Assembly: GCF_013114835.1 (NCBI RefSeq)
Contig: NZ_JAAVLW010000001.1
Coordinates: 620,001-684,000 of the forward strand
Direction: 5' to 3'
Length of the DNA: 64,000 nt
Source: Bradyrhizobium archetypum
Lineage (GTDB): Bacteria; Pseudomonadota; Alphaproteobacteria; Rhizobiales; Xanthobacteraceae
Under the pieces are notes generated by a model. It was not told the origin of the DNA and did not search any database. It saw nothing but the letters and a program-made list of their open reading frames with translations. The position numbers were made by a program, and so were the translations under genes. Positions 26,114-34,546 of the stretch are shown one piece after another; positions within the stretch are counted from its first letter, which is position 1; the number at the start of each line of letters is the position of its first letter.

Positions 26114-27118
26114 CTACTGCTTAACCTTGCTGGCATCCATCTTGATCGACGTATCCAGCATCTTGGTCGAAAACGCAGTACTCACGTCGAACGGCTTTTC
26201 CATGCCGAGATAGGTCTGCACCAGCTCGTAGTCCTTCTTCATGCGCTCGGAATCGATCCAGCCCAACGCCTTGGTCGTGGTGAATTCGTCCGTCATCAGG
26301 AATTTGATGCGCTCCCACTGGCGCTGTTGGTTCTCCTTGTCGAGACCCGAGGCCTGGTCGAGCAGCGCCTTGAGGCAGGGCGCGACGTCGGCGACACAGG
26401 CGGCGTAGGCCTTCTGGCTGATCTTGACAAACTCCTCGACCAGTTTCGGATTCTTTGCAAGATAGGCACCGTTGACGATTACCGAGTTGCCGTACGGATT
26501 GAGGCCAATGTCCTTCCAGTTGACGTAGCCGAGATCGGCGCCGAACTCGATCACCTTCAGATCGTGCTCATTGTAGAAATCGCTGATGATATCGACGGTA
26601 TGGCTCTTCAATGCCGCGATCTTGGCGGTCGGGCCGACATTGACGAAGCTTACTGCGTCAGGCGCGATCCCGGCGGCCTTGGCAAAGGCCGGCCACATCA
26701 CCCGCGACGCATCGCCCGGCGGATTGCCGATCTTGTGGTTCGGAAAGTCCTTCGGCCCGTTCACACCGTAGCTCTTCAGCCAATAGAAGGTCTGCCCGGT
26801 ATTGGCGTAGATGCTCATCAGCGCCACCACGTCGGCGCCCTTGCTCTTGGCCACCAGCGCGGTGGCGAGATCGGCGATGCCGAACGGCGAGCCGCCGGAG
26901 CCGACCTTCAGCGAGGAGACGCCGGATCCCTTGCCGACCTCGATGGTCAGATCGATGCCGGCCTTCTCGTACCAGCCCTGCGACTTCGCGAAATAGAACG
27001 GCGAATGGTCGGCGGTCGGCGTCCAGTTCAGGATCAGGTTGACCTGCTCCGCGGCAACGCCGGGCATAGCCGGCACGGCAAGTGCAAGCGCCAGTCCCGC
27101 AATTCGCAATGCCTTCAT
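26114..27118 (-). CDS. ABC transporter substrate-binding protein, NMT1/THI5-like
   Basis: Periplasmic binding protein, 334 aa from the ATG at 27118 (GAGGAGGGTGCA upstream). Signal peptide 1-22 ends GVAAE; the mature protein opens LILNWTPTADHSPFYFAKSQ and GWYEKAGIDLTIE, the NMT1/THI5 signature shared with hydroxymethylpyrimidine, sulfonate and riboflavin binders. Its permease and ATPase are on the other strand at 27947 and 31643, past the tetR gene. No TPP riboswitch fits in the 95-base leader, so thiamine-precursor transport is not supported. Confidence 0.88.
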   Translation of the reverse strand: MKALRIAGLALALAVPAMPGVAAEQVNLILNWTPTADHSPFYFAKSQGWYEKAGIDLTIEVGKGSGVSSLKVGSGGSPFGIADLATALVAKSKGADVVALMSIYANTGQTFYWLKSYGVNGPKDFPNHKIGNPPGDASRVMWPAFAKAAGIAPDAVSFVNVGPTAKIAALKSHTVDIISDFYNEHDLKVIEFGADLGYVNWKDIGLNPYGNSVIVNGAYLAKNPKLVEEFVKISQKAYAACVADVAPCLKALLDQASGLDKENQQRQWERIKFLMTDEFTTTKALGWIDSERMKKDYELVQTYLGMEKPFDVSTAFSTKMLDTSIKMDASKVKQ

Positions 27119-27192
27119 TGCACCCTCCTCGTTCTGCCGATCTTGTCGCCGCGCATCCGTGACGCTACCAATGCAACTCGGGACCAGACGAG

Positions 27193-27214
27193 TTGTCAAC
27201 TATTTGGTTGGAAA
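27193..27214. promoter_or_regulatory. putative TetR operator, site 1 (between SBP gene and tetR)
   Basis: Contains CAACTATTTGGTTG, whose complement CAACCAAATAGTTG matches 12 of 14 bases of the core of the perfect site at 27859-27880. It covers the region just before the tetR ATG and lies 75 bases from the binding-protein start. Confidence 0.5.
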
Positions 27215-27861
27215 TGTCCAAAAAACGTTCTGACGATACCAGGCCGCAGCGGCGCGATCCGGCCGCGACCCGCCAGAAGCTATTGACGGCAGCGCGGCGT
27301 GAATTCGCCACTAGCGGCCTCGCCGGGGCCCGGGTCGACGAGATCGCCGCGCGCGCGGGCGTCAACAAGCAGCTAGTCTATCATTATTTCGGCGACAAGG
27401 ATGCGCTCTATCTGGCGGTGCTGGAATGGGTCTATGAGGAGATCCGCGCCCAGGAGCGCAAGCTCAACCTGGAGGGATTGCCGCCCGAACAGGCGATCAA
27501 GAAACTGATCGAAAGCTCGTTCGATCACCTCGCTGCTCATCCCGACTTCATCGTGCTGCTCAACGATGAGAACCGCGGCGGCGCCCGCCATGTACGCGGG
27601 TCGCGGAAACTGGAGGCCATGCATTCGCCCCTGGTCAGCTTGGTTTCGACCATTCTCTCGCAGGGGGTAAAGGCCGGCATATTCCGCAAAGGGATCAATC
27701 CGGTACACCTCTATATCTCGATCGCCGGGCTCAGCTACTTCTACTTCTCGAACACGCCGACGCTCTCTGCCATCTTCGGCAAGGATCTGTCGAGCCGGGC
27801 CGCCCGGCAGGCCCGCCGCAAGCACGTGGTCGATCTGGTGATGCATTCACTACGTCCATAA
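27214..27861 (+). CDS. TetR family transcriptional regulator
   Basis: 215-aa regulator; ATG at 27214 (an in-frame TTG at 27193 lies in the operator). The N-terminal HTH is RQKLLTAARREFATSGLAGA then RVDEIAARAGVNKQLVYHYFGDKDALY, close to the RutR/AcrR group, and the C-terminal domain resembles TetR_C of RutR-like proteins. It separates the substrate-binding protein gene from the rest of the transporter genes, and matching palindromes lie on both sides, so I infer control of the whole cassette and of itself. The ligand may be the transported compound. Confidence 0.9.
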   Translation: MSKKRSDDTRPQRRDPAATRQKLLTAARREFATSGLAGARVDEIAARAGVNKQLVYHYFGDKDALYLAVLEWVYEEIRAQERKLNLEGLPPEQAIKKLIESSFDHLAAHPDFIVLLNDENRGGARHVRGSRKLEAMHSPLVSLVSTILSQGVKAGIFRKGINPVHLYISIAGLSYFYFSNTPTLSAIFGKDLSSRAARQARRKHVVDLVMHSLRP

Positions 27862-27880
27862 TCAACCAGATGGTTGATTA
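27859..27880. promoter_or_regulatory. perfect 22-bp palindrome, putative TetR operator, site 2
   Basis: Ten-base arms TAATCAACCA and TGGTTGATTA with GA between. It begins at the tetR stop codon and precedes the permease gene by about 67 bases. The core recurs upstream of tetR at 27193-27214. Confidence 0.75.
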
Positions 27881-27946
27881 GTGAGGGAGGCGACGATAGA
27901 CTGCGCTCGCGGCCGGGAACCGGACGCGGGACCAAGGGAGTGCGTG

Positions 27947-28717
27947 GTGTTCAGCGACGACGGACGATCGGTGCGATCCCTGGCGATCATCCTGATCGTG
28001 CATCTGGCCGTGATCGTGCTCTGGCAGGTGCTGGTCGATGCCTTCCAGGTGCCGAAATTCATCCTGCCCTCGCCGCTCGCGACGATCGCGACGTTGGGTT
28101 CACCCAGCTATGCCTGGCTCTCCAATCTCGCGGTGACGGCGATCGAAATTCTCGGCGGCTTCTGCCTCGGCGCGCTGGTCGGTATCATGCTGGCGGTGAT
28201 GTTTACCTGGTCGCCGCTGGTCAGCCTGTTGCTGCTGCCGCTGTTCGTCACGCTGAACATGATTCCGAAGGTGGCGCTTGGGCCGCTGTTCATCGTCTGG
28301 TTCTCCTACGGCATCTTTCCGAACATCCTGATCGCGTTTTCGATCTGCTTCTTTCCGATCCTGCTGACCACCGCCCGCGGCTTAAGCGAGGTCGAACCTG
28401 ACCTGCTGGATCTCGTGAAATCGCTGCGCGGCTCGCGCTGGACGCTGTTCCGCAAGATCCAGTTGCCGGGCGCGCTTCCTTACGTGTTTTCCGGGATGAA
28501 GGTCGGTGCGATCCTGGCGGTGGCCGGCGCGATCGTCGGCGAGTTCATCGCGTCCGAGCGCGGACTCGGCTACCTCATGATCCAGGTGCAATCCTCACTG
28601 GATACGCCGGCAATGGTGATGGCGGTCGTGCTTCTGACGCTGCTCGGCGTGGCGCTGTATGGCATCGTGCTCGGGCTTGAGCGGATGTTCGTCGTCCGTG
28701 ACATCCGCCTGCAATGA
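27947..28717 (+). CDS. ABC transporter permease (SsuC/ThiX/TauC type)
   Basis: Inner-membrane permease with about six helices and the EAA loop seen as LVKSLRGSRWTLFRKIQLPGALPYVFSGMK. I choose the GTG at 27947, with AAGGGAG 6 bases upstream (256 aa), over GTG codons at 27944 and 27881. It pairs with the NMT1-type binding protein (26114-27118) and the ATPase (31643-32422), both members of the same importer class. It is the first gene of a five-gene run on the plus strand. Confidence 0.87.
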   Translation: MFSDDGRSVRSLAIILIVHLAVIVLWQVLVDAFQVPKFILPSPLATIATLGSPSYAWLSNLAVTAIEILGGFCLGALVGIMLAVMFTWSPLVSLLLLPLFVTLNMIPKVALGPLFIVWFSYGIFPNILIAFSICFFPILLTTARGLSEVEPDLLDLVKSLRGSRWTLFRKIQLPGALPYVFSGMKVGAILAVAGAIVGEFIASERGLGYLMIQVQSSLDTPAMVMAVVLLTLLGVALYGIVLGLERMFVVRDIRLQ

Positions 28718-28730
28718 GAGAGGAATCAAC

Positions 28731-29768
28731 ATGCTGCTCACACGCGAAAGCCTGCCGCAGACGATCGCCGATATCGCCGCACTCGATGAGCTGCTGTGCC
28801 GCCCGAGCCAGGCACTGATCGACGATCTCCGCAAGGTCGACGGCGATATCATGATCCTCGGTGTAGCCGGCAAGATGGGGCCGACGCTCGCGGGCCTTGC
28901 CAAAGCGGCCGCGCCGGAGCGGCGCGTGATCGGCGTCGCCCGGTTCAGCGACCTCGTCGTCAAGGACTGGCTGCAGGCGCGCGGCATCGAAACCATCAAT
29001 TGCGATCTGCTCGATGAGGCCGCCATCAAGGCGCTGCCGAAGATTCCGAATATTGTGTTCATGGCAGGCCGCAAGTTCGGCGCCGAGGGTGATCTGTCGC
29101 TGACCTGGGCGATGAATTCGTACGTCCCTGCCCTTGTCGCGCAGGCCTTTTCATCTTCCCGCATCGTCGCGTTCTCGACCGGCTGCGTCTATCCGTTCGT
29201 GCCGGTGGACGGCAAAGGCTCGACCGAAGACATGCCCCCCGATCCGCCCGGCGAATACGCGCAGTCCTGCGTCGGGCGGGAACGCATGTTCGAGTATTTT
29301 TCGAGGAAGTATTCGACGCCCGGGCGACTGTTCCGGCTCAACTACGCGATCGACATGCGTTACGGCGTGCTACACGATATTGCCGGCAAGGTGCTGCAGG
29401 GCAAGCCGATCGACGTCAGCCTCGGCCACGTCAATTTCATCTGGCAGGGCGACGCTTCCGCGCAGGCGCTGCGCTGTCTCGCGCATTGCGATACGCCGAC
29501 CTCGCCGATCAATGTCAGCGGCCATGAAATCCTCTCCGTGCGCGATCTCGCCGCGAAATTCGGCCAGCGCTTCGGGCGCGCCCCCGTGATTGTCGGCGAG
29601 GAAGAGCCGACCGCCTGGATGACCGACACTTCGCAGGCGGTGAAACTGTTCGGCTTGCCGATCGTCGATACCGAGACGCTCATCAATTGGACCGCCGACT
29701 GGGTGTCGCGATCGATGCCGAGCCTTGGCAAGCCGACCAAATATGAGGTGCGTGATGGCCGCTACTGA
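28731..29768 (+). CDS. NAD-dependent epimerase/dehydratase-like protein
   Basis: 345-aa extended-SDR fold protein; ATG at 28731 with GAGAGGAATCAAC. The nucleotide motif is ILGVAGKMG (42-50), an acceptable GxxGxxG. The active-site region FSTGCVYPF (148-156) resembles the STx(A)VYG motif, but the usual YxxxK reads Y176-A-Q-S-C180: the lysine is replaced by cysteine. Either another residue helps catalysis or the enzyme acts differently from standard epimerases. Gene order with permease, GNAT protein and DapA-like lyase suggests it modifies the imported compound, probably a sugar or sugar acid. Confidence 0.82.
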   Translation: MLLTRESLPQTIADIAALDELLCRPSQALIDDLRKVDGDIMILGVAGKMGPTLAGLAKAAAPERRVIGVARFSDLVVKDWLQARGIETINCDLLDEAAIKALPKIPNIVFMAGRKFGAEGDLSLTWAMNSYVPALVAQAFSSSRIVAFSTGCVYPFVPVDGKGSTEDMPPDPPGEYAQSCVGRERMFEYFSRKYSTPGRLFRLNYAIDMRYGVLHDIAGKVLQGKPIDVSLGHVNFIWQGDASAQALRCLAHCDTPTSPINVSGHEILSVRDLAAKFGQRFGRAPVIVGEEEPTAWMTDTSQAVKLFGLPIVDTETLINWTADWVSRSMPSLGKPTKYEVRDGRY

Positions 29769-30579
29769 GCCCATCGACATCGTCGAGCTCGGTGTCGGCG
29801 ATGCGCCCGCCGGACTGGCGCTGTCGACCGAGGCAGGCTGGAACCAGAACGAGGCCGATTGGCGGTTTTTCCTAAGCAGGGGAATTGTCTTCGGCGTGCG
29901 TGACGGCAACCGGCTGGTCGCAACCGCGGCACTGCTGCCGTACTCGGCCGGTAACGCCTGGATCAGCATGGTGCTGGTGACGCCAAGCTGGCGGCGCCGC
30001 GGCATTGCGACAAAGCTGGTCGGCACCTGCCTCGGCGTGGCGGCACGTCGTGGCATTACCACCTGGCTGGATGCGACGCCGGCTGGCGCCTCCGTCTATG
30101 GTCAGCTCGGCTTCACCCCGACGCTGCAGTTGCGGCGGCTCCGGCTGGAAAGACCGCAGCGCGCCACGGCGACACAGCCGCTACCAGCCGGCGACCTCGG
30201 CGCTCTGGCCGCGCGCGATGGCAGCGCGTTGGGGTTCGACCGCAGTACGTTGCTATCCGAATTTGCTGCCCGCCCGGGCTCCCGCATCGTGACGAGTAAT
30301 CGAGCAATGGCGCTGGTCCGTGACGGGCGCACCGCGCGCCATATCGGTCCACTGCTGGCCGACCGCGCCGATCAAGCACTGGCGTTGGTCGACGCCATCA
30401 CTAGCTGCGAGAGCGGACCCTGGCTGATCGACGCCGTCCATTCTCAGGAGGCGTTTCTGCACGGGCTTGTCCAGTCAGGCTGGAATATCGAGCGGCCGTT
30501 TCAGCGCATGCGATTTGGCCGCCTCACCGCGCAACCTTCGCAACCGCCGTTCGCCGTCGCCGGCCCGGAATTCGGATAG
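29755..30579 (+). CDS. GNAT family N-acetyltransferase
   Basis: 274-aa protein whose ATG at 29755 overlaps the end of the epimerase-like gene by 14 bases. The N-terminal GNAT domain has the acetyl-CoA loop as WRRRGIATKLVG (RxxGxG/A type) after a MVLVTPSW strand; the C-terminal half (about 140-274) is a second acetyltransferase-like or DUF domain. Acetyl-CoA:amine transfer is the family reaction; the acceptor is unknown. Tight coupling to the epimerase and lyase genes argues it serves the same pathway. Confidence 0.82.
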   Translation: MAATEPIDIVELGVGDAPAGLALSTEAGWNQNEADWRFFLSRGIVFGVRDGNRLVATAALLPYSAGNAWISMVLVTPSWRRRGIATKLVGTCLGVAARRGITTWLDATPAGASVYGQLGFTPTLQLRRLRLERPQRATATQPLPAGDLGALAARDGSALGFDRSTLLSEFAARPGSRIVTSNRAMALVRDGRTARHIGPLLADRADQALALVDAITSCESGPWLIDAVHSQEAFLHGLVQSGWNIERPFQRMRFGRLTAQPSQPPFAVAGPEFG

Positions 30580-30590
30580 GAACCGTCGTC

Positions 30591-31646
30591 ATGCATCATA
30601 GCGAGATCAAAGCCGAGGTCCGGAAGCTGATTGCCGACGGCACCGTGCTGCCGGCGCATCCGCTCGCGCTCGATGCCAACCGCGCGCTCGACGTCCGGCA
30701 TCAGCGGGCGCTGACACGCTACTACCTCGATGCCGGCGCCGGAGGTCTCGCTGTCGGTGTGCACACCACCCAATTCGCGATCCGTGACGTCGGCCTGTAC
30801 CGGCCGGTGCTGGAGCTGGCGGCAGAGACGGCAGTCTCGTGGACAAAACGCCCCGTCGCAATGGTCGCCGGGCTGTCCGGTCCGACCCAGCAAGCCATTG
30901 GAGAGGCGCAAACCGCACGCGGCATCGGCTATCACGCCGGCCTGCTCAGCCTTGCCGCAATGAAATCGGCGTCCGAGGACGAGATCATCGTCCATTGCGA
31001 GGCGGTCGCGCGCGAGATCCCGCTGGTCGGCTTTTACCTGCAGCCGGCCGTCGGCGGCGTCATCCTCAGCGCCGATTTCTGGCGCCGATTTGCGGCCATC
31101 GACAACGTCATCGCCATCAAGATCGCCCCCTTCAACCGCTACCGGACGCTGGACGTGCTCCGCGGCGTGGCAGCGGCCGGTGCGCTCGACCGCGTCGCGC
31201 TTTATACCGGCAATGACGATCACATCCTGCTGGACCTCACCCTGCCCTTCGACCTGCGCGACAACGGCGTCACCACCCGCGCCTATTTCAAGGGCGGGCT
31301 CCTTGGGCACTGGTCGGTCTGGACGGCTAGCGCGATCAAGCAGTTCGAGATGTGCAAGGCGGCGCGCGGCAAGGATACCGTGCCCGCCGATCTCCTGGCG
31401 CTGGACGCACGTGTCACCGATTGCAACAGCGCGTTCTTCGATGTCGCCAACAATTTTCACGGCTGCATCGCCGGCTGCCATGAGATCCTGCGGCGGCAGG
31501 GGCTGATGCAGGACCTTTGGTGCCTCGATCCTGCCGAAGGGCTCAGCCCCGGCCAGATGCACGAGATCGACCGCGTCTACCGCGAGCATGCCGATCTCTC
31601 CGACGACGCGTTCGTGAAGGCGAACCTCGAGAAATGGCTGGCATGA
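30591..31646 (+). CDS. dihydrodipicolinate synthase/N-acetylneuraminate lyase family protein
   Basis: Class I aldolase-type (beta/alpha)8 barrel, 351 aa, longer than typical DapA (about 292). The Schiff-base lysine is Lys177 in NVIAIKIAPF and the assisting tyrosine is Tyr149 in GFYLQP. The N-terminus MHHSEIKAEVRKLIADGTVL lacks the GxxTAL...pF motif of true DapA, so lysine biosynthesis is unlikely. The family also includes keto-deoxy sugar acid aldolases/dehydratases and pyruvate lyases; a retro-aldol or dehydratase step on the imported compound is the natural guess. Confidence 0.85.
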   Translation: MHHSEIKAEVRKLIADGTVLPAHPLALDANRALDVRHQRALTRYYLDAGAGGLAVGVHTTQFAIRDVGLYRPVLELAAETAVSWTKRPVAMVAGLSGPTQQAIGEAQTARGIGYHAGLLSLAAMKSASEDEIIVHCEAVAREIPLVGFYLQPAVGGVILSADFWRRFAAIDNVIAIKIAPFNRYRTLDVLRGVAAAGALDRVALYTGNDDHILLDLTLPFDLRDNGVTTRAYFKGGLLGHWSVWTASAIKQFEMCKAARGKDTVPADLLALDARVTDCNSAFFDVANNFHGCIAGCHEILRRQGLMQDLWCLDPAEGLSPGQMHEIDRVYREHADLSDDAFVKANLEKWLA

Positions 31647-32422
31647 GCGCGGACGAACCCTTCATCAGCCTGCGCAACGTCCGCAAGGTCTATCGCGCGA
31701 AGGGCACCGAATTCCTCGCTGTCTCCGATGTCACCATGGACGTCAGGGAGGGCGAGCTGGTTTCGCTGGTCGGCCCATCCGGCTGCGGCAAGACTACCGT
31801 GCTGAAGATCCTGGCCGGGCTGCATGAGGCCGACGGCGGTACGATCAAGATCGGCACTTCAAAAACACCGTTCGATCCCGCGCGCGACATCGGTATGGTG
31901 TTCCAGCAGGCCCTGCTGCTGAAATGGCGAACCATTTTGGACAACGTGCTGCTGCCGGCCGAAATCGTCGGCCTGCCGATGAAGGCGGCGCGGACCCGCG
32001 CCCGCGATCTGCTCAATTTGGTCGGCCTTGCCGGTTATGAAGACAAGTATCCGCAACAATTGTCCGGCGGCATGCAGCAACGCACGGCGATTGCGCGCGC
32101 CTTCATCCATGATCCAAAACTGATCCTGATGGACGAGCCGTTCGGCGCGCTCGATGCGCTGACCCGCGAACAGATGAACCTCGAAATGCTGCGGATCTGG
32201 CGCGAGAGTGGCAAGACCATCCTGTTTGTGACGCACTCGATCCAGGAAGCGGTGTTTCTCGCATCGCATTGCGCCGTGCTCACGGCGGGTCCTGCCAGGA
32301 TGGCGGAGTATTTCCCGATCGACCTGCCGTTTCCCCGCGCGCTGGCTATCAAGACCACGGATGAATTCGGCGCCTATGCGCGGCGAATCTATGCGCGGCT
32401 GGGGCTGAGTGCCGACGCGTAG
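31643..32422 (+). CDS. ABC transporter ATP-binding protein (SsuB/TauB type)
   Basis: 259-aa ATPase. The ATG overlaps the stop of the lyase gene (ATGA), showing translational coupling. Walker [11 protein letters not shown]-loop [12 protein letters not shown], signature [14 protein letters not shown], Walker [13 protein letters not shown], and H-loop VTHSIQEA are all intact. With the permease at 27947 and binding protein at 26114 it completes a one-permease importer (probably a permease homodimer). Last gene of the cassette; an MFS gene follows 118 bases later. Confidence 0.93.
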   Translation: MSADEPFISLRNVRKVYRAKGTEFLAVSDVTMDVREGELVSLVGPSGCGKTTVLKILAGLHEADGGTIKIGTSKTPFDPARDIGMVFQQALLLKWRTILDNVLLPAEIVGLPMKAARTRARDLLNLVGLAGYEDKYPQQLSGGMQQRTAIARAFIHDPKLILMDEPFGALDALTREQMNLEMLRIWRESGKTILFVTHSIQEAVFLASHCAVLTAGPARMAEYFPIDLPFPRALAIKTTDEFGAYARRIYARLGLSADA

Positions 32423-32540
32423 CTCGCGGGGCCACCACTTCGCATACGCATCATGCATCAACGCGCCTGTGGCGCCCGCCGCGTCCGTAGTACACGCCGC
32501 GGACGGGCGCGTCCGCGGCCGGCGTGGAGAGCCCGACAGA

Positions 32541-33932
32541 ATGTCCGCAGAAGTAACCTCAAAATCATCGACCGCTCCCATGGACGGCCTGCCCCCCGAA
32601 CTCAGGCGCTGGGCGGTCGCCGCGATCTTTACGGCGCTCGCAATGGCTTCGCTGGATACGGCGATCGCCAATGTCGCCCTTCCGGCGATTGCCGCCGACC
32701 TTCACGTCAGCCCGGCTGATGTGGTCTGGGTCGTCAACATCTACCAGATCGCGCTGGTTGCGACGCTGCTGCCGCTCGGCGCGCTGGGCGAGATCGTCGG
32801 GCATGAGCGCATCTATATCGGCGGTCTCGTGCTGTTCACGCTCGCTTCGCTCGGCTGCGCCCTGGCATGGTCGCTGCCCAGCCTGACCGCGGCCCGCGCG
32901 CTGCAGGGCCTGGGTGCCAGCGGCGTCATGAGCGTGAACGCGGCGCTGGTCCGCTTCGTCTACCCAACCCACATGCTCGGCCGCGGCTTCGGCCATAACG
33001 CGCTCGTGGTCGGAACGGCGTTCACGTTCGGTCCGAGCATTGCCTCTGCCATCCTTGCCATCGGCACATGGCCGTGGCTGTTCGCGATCAACATCCCCTT
33101 CGGGGTGATCGCGATCTGGATCGGCCTGAAGACCTTGCCGAAAACGCCGCGCGCGAAGCATGCGTTCGATTTTGCGAATGCCGCGCTGACTGCAGGCTGC
33201 CTTGGACTTTTCATCGTCGGAATTGGCAGCGCCGCGCATCAGGCCTCGCTCGCCCTGGTCGGGCTAACGCTCGGCGCGGCATTGGCGCTAGGCTGGATCA
33301 TCACCCGCAGACATCGGGACCACCCGGCGCCGATGTTGCCGATCGACCTGTTCCGCCGGCCGATGTTTGCGCTCTCGGCCGCTACGTCAGTCTGCGCATT
33401 CGCCGTGCAGGGCCTGGCCTTCGTCTCGCTGCCGTTTTATTTCGAGGATGTGCTGCACCGCTCGCAGGTGGAGACCGGCTTCTTCATGACGCCCTGGCCG
33501 CTGGTGGTTGCGATCATGGCGCCGGTCGGAGGCCGGCTTTCCGACCGCCATCCCGTCGGCATCCTTGGCGGGCTCGGGCTGGTGCTGCTCGGCATCGGCA
33601 TGGCGCTGCTGGCAACGTTGCCACCCGACCCCGGCATTGCCAACATCGTCTGGCGCACCGTGATTTGCGGCATCGGTTTCGGCTTTTTCCAAACGCCCAA
33701 TCTGCGGGCACTGATGTCAAGCGCACCGCCGCATCGCTCTGGTAGCGCGAGCGGCATCGTTGCGACCTCACGTCTGACCGGGCAAACCCTCGGCGCCGCG
33801 CTGGCAGCGCTGTGCTTTGCCCTCGCCGGCCACAACGGCGCAACGCTGGCGTTGGCGCTCGGCGCCGGATTTGCCGCACTTGGCAGCCTGATGAGTTTCC
33901 TGCGGCTGGCCGTGGGTGCAGAACGGACATGA
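32541..33932 (+). CDS. MFS transporter, DHA2 (EmrB/QacA) type
   Basis: Drug:proton antiporter-like membrane protein, 463 aa from the ATG at 32541 (GGAGAG about 10 bases upstream). Motif A-like region and the DHA2 opening ([20 protein letters not shown] after a [10 protein letters not shown] helix) are clear, and about 14 helices fit the length. No EmrA partner adjoins it. It may export a metabolite of the preceding cassette or be unrelated; the 118-base gap leaves both open. Confidence 0.88.
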   Translation: MSAEVTSKSSTAPMDGLPPELRRWAVAAIFTALAMASLDTAIANVALPAIAADLHVSPADVVWVVNIYQIALVATLLPLGALGEIVGHERIYIGGLVLFTLASLGCALAWSLPSLTAARALQGLGASGVMSVNAALVRFVYPTHMLGRGFGHNALVVGTAFTFGPSIASAILAIGTWPWLFAINIPFGVIAIWIGLKTLPKTPRAKHAFDFANAALTAGCLGLFIVGIGSAAHQASLALVGLTLGAALALGWIITRRHRDHPAPMLPIDLFRRPMFALSAATSVCAFAVQGLAFVSLPFYFEDVLHRSQVETGFFMTPWPLVVAIMAPVGGRLSDRHPVGILGGLGLVLLGIGMALLATLPPDPGIANIVWRTVICGIGFGFFQTPNLRALMSSAPPHRSGSASGIVATSRLTGQTLGAALAALCFALAGHNGATLALALGAGFAALGSLMSFLRLAVGAERT

Positions 33933-34086
33933 CAGCCATGCGACGGGCACGCACCCAGGCAACACCGGCCGCTCGAATTTCTTCCGGCCCCCAAGCACGC
34001 TTTTTCTTGATTTGAACAGTTCCAGGTTGCAGGCCATCTTCCCGCGCGCAGCTCACTCGGTGGATTGGGCTAACAGGGGATACGCG

Positions 34087-34536
34087 ATGGCAAACCTCAC
34101 AATTAACGGCAAGACAATTAATGTGGACGTCGAAGACGACACGCCGCTGCTTTGGGCAATCCGCGAGAACGTCGGACTGACCGGTACCAAATATGGCTGC
34201 GGCATTGCACAATGCGGCGCCTGCACCGTGCATATCGACGGAGTAGCAATGCGCTCCTGCGGCGTCACGGTCAGCGAGGCAGTCGGCAAGCAGATCACCA
34301 CGATCGAAGGGCTCGCAAGCAACGGCACGCTGCACAAGGTGCAGCAGGCCTGGATTGCCAACGACGTGCCGCAATGCGGCTATTGTCAGGCCGGCATGAT
34401 CATGGCGGTCGCCGCCCTTCTCAATGAGAAGCCGAAGCCGACCGACAAGGATATTGACGAGACCATCACCAATATCTGCCGCTGCGGAACCTTCCAGCAG
34501 GTCCGCGAGGCGATCCATGCCGCCGCAAGCGCTTGA
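34087..34536 (+). CDS. molybdenum hydroxylase small subunit, [2Fe-2S] (IorA-like)
   Basis: 149-aa electron-transfer subunit of a xanthine oxidase-family enzyme. The plant-type cluster uses Cys38, Cys43, Cys46 and Cys58; the second, helical-domain cluster uses Cys97, Cys100, Cys131 and Cys133. Start ATG at 34087, AGGGGATACGCG upstream. It lies 10 bases before its large subunit. There is no FAD subunit, as in isoquinoline 1-oxidoreductase and related aldehyde oxidases, which pass electrons to cytochromes rather than NAD. Confidence 0.92.
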   Translation: MANLTINGKTINVDVEDDTPLLWAIRENVGLTGTKYGCGIAQCGACTVHIDGVAMRSCGVTVSEAVGKQITTIEGLASNGTLHKVQQAWIANDVPQCGYCQAGMIMAVAALLNEKPKPTDKDIDETITNICRCGTFQQVREAIHAAASA

Positions 34537-34546
34537 GGGGAACGTC

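Noticed and set aside
27119..27213. TPP riboswitch before the NMT1/THI5-like binding protein
   Set aside because: The leader is only 95 bases, shared with a divergent gene, and shows no THI-box sequences.
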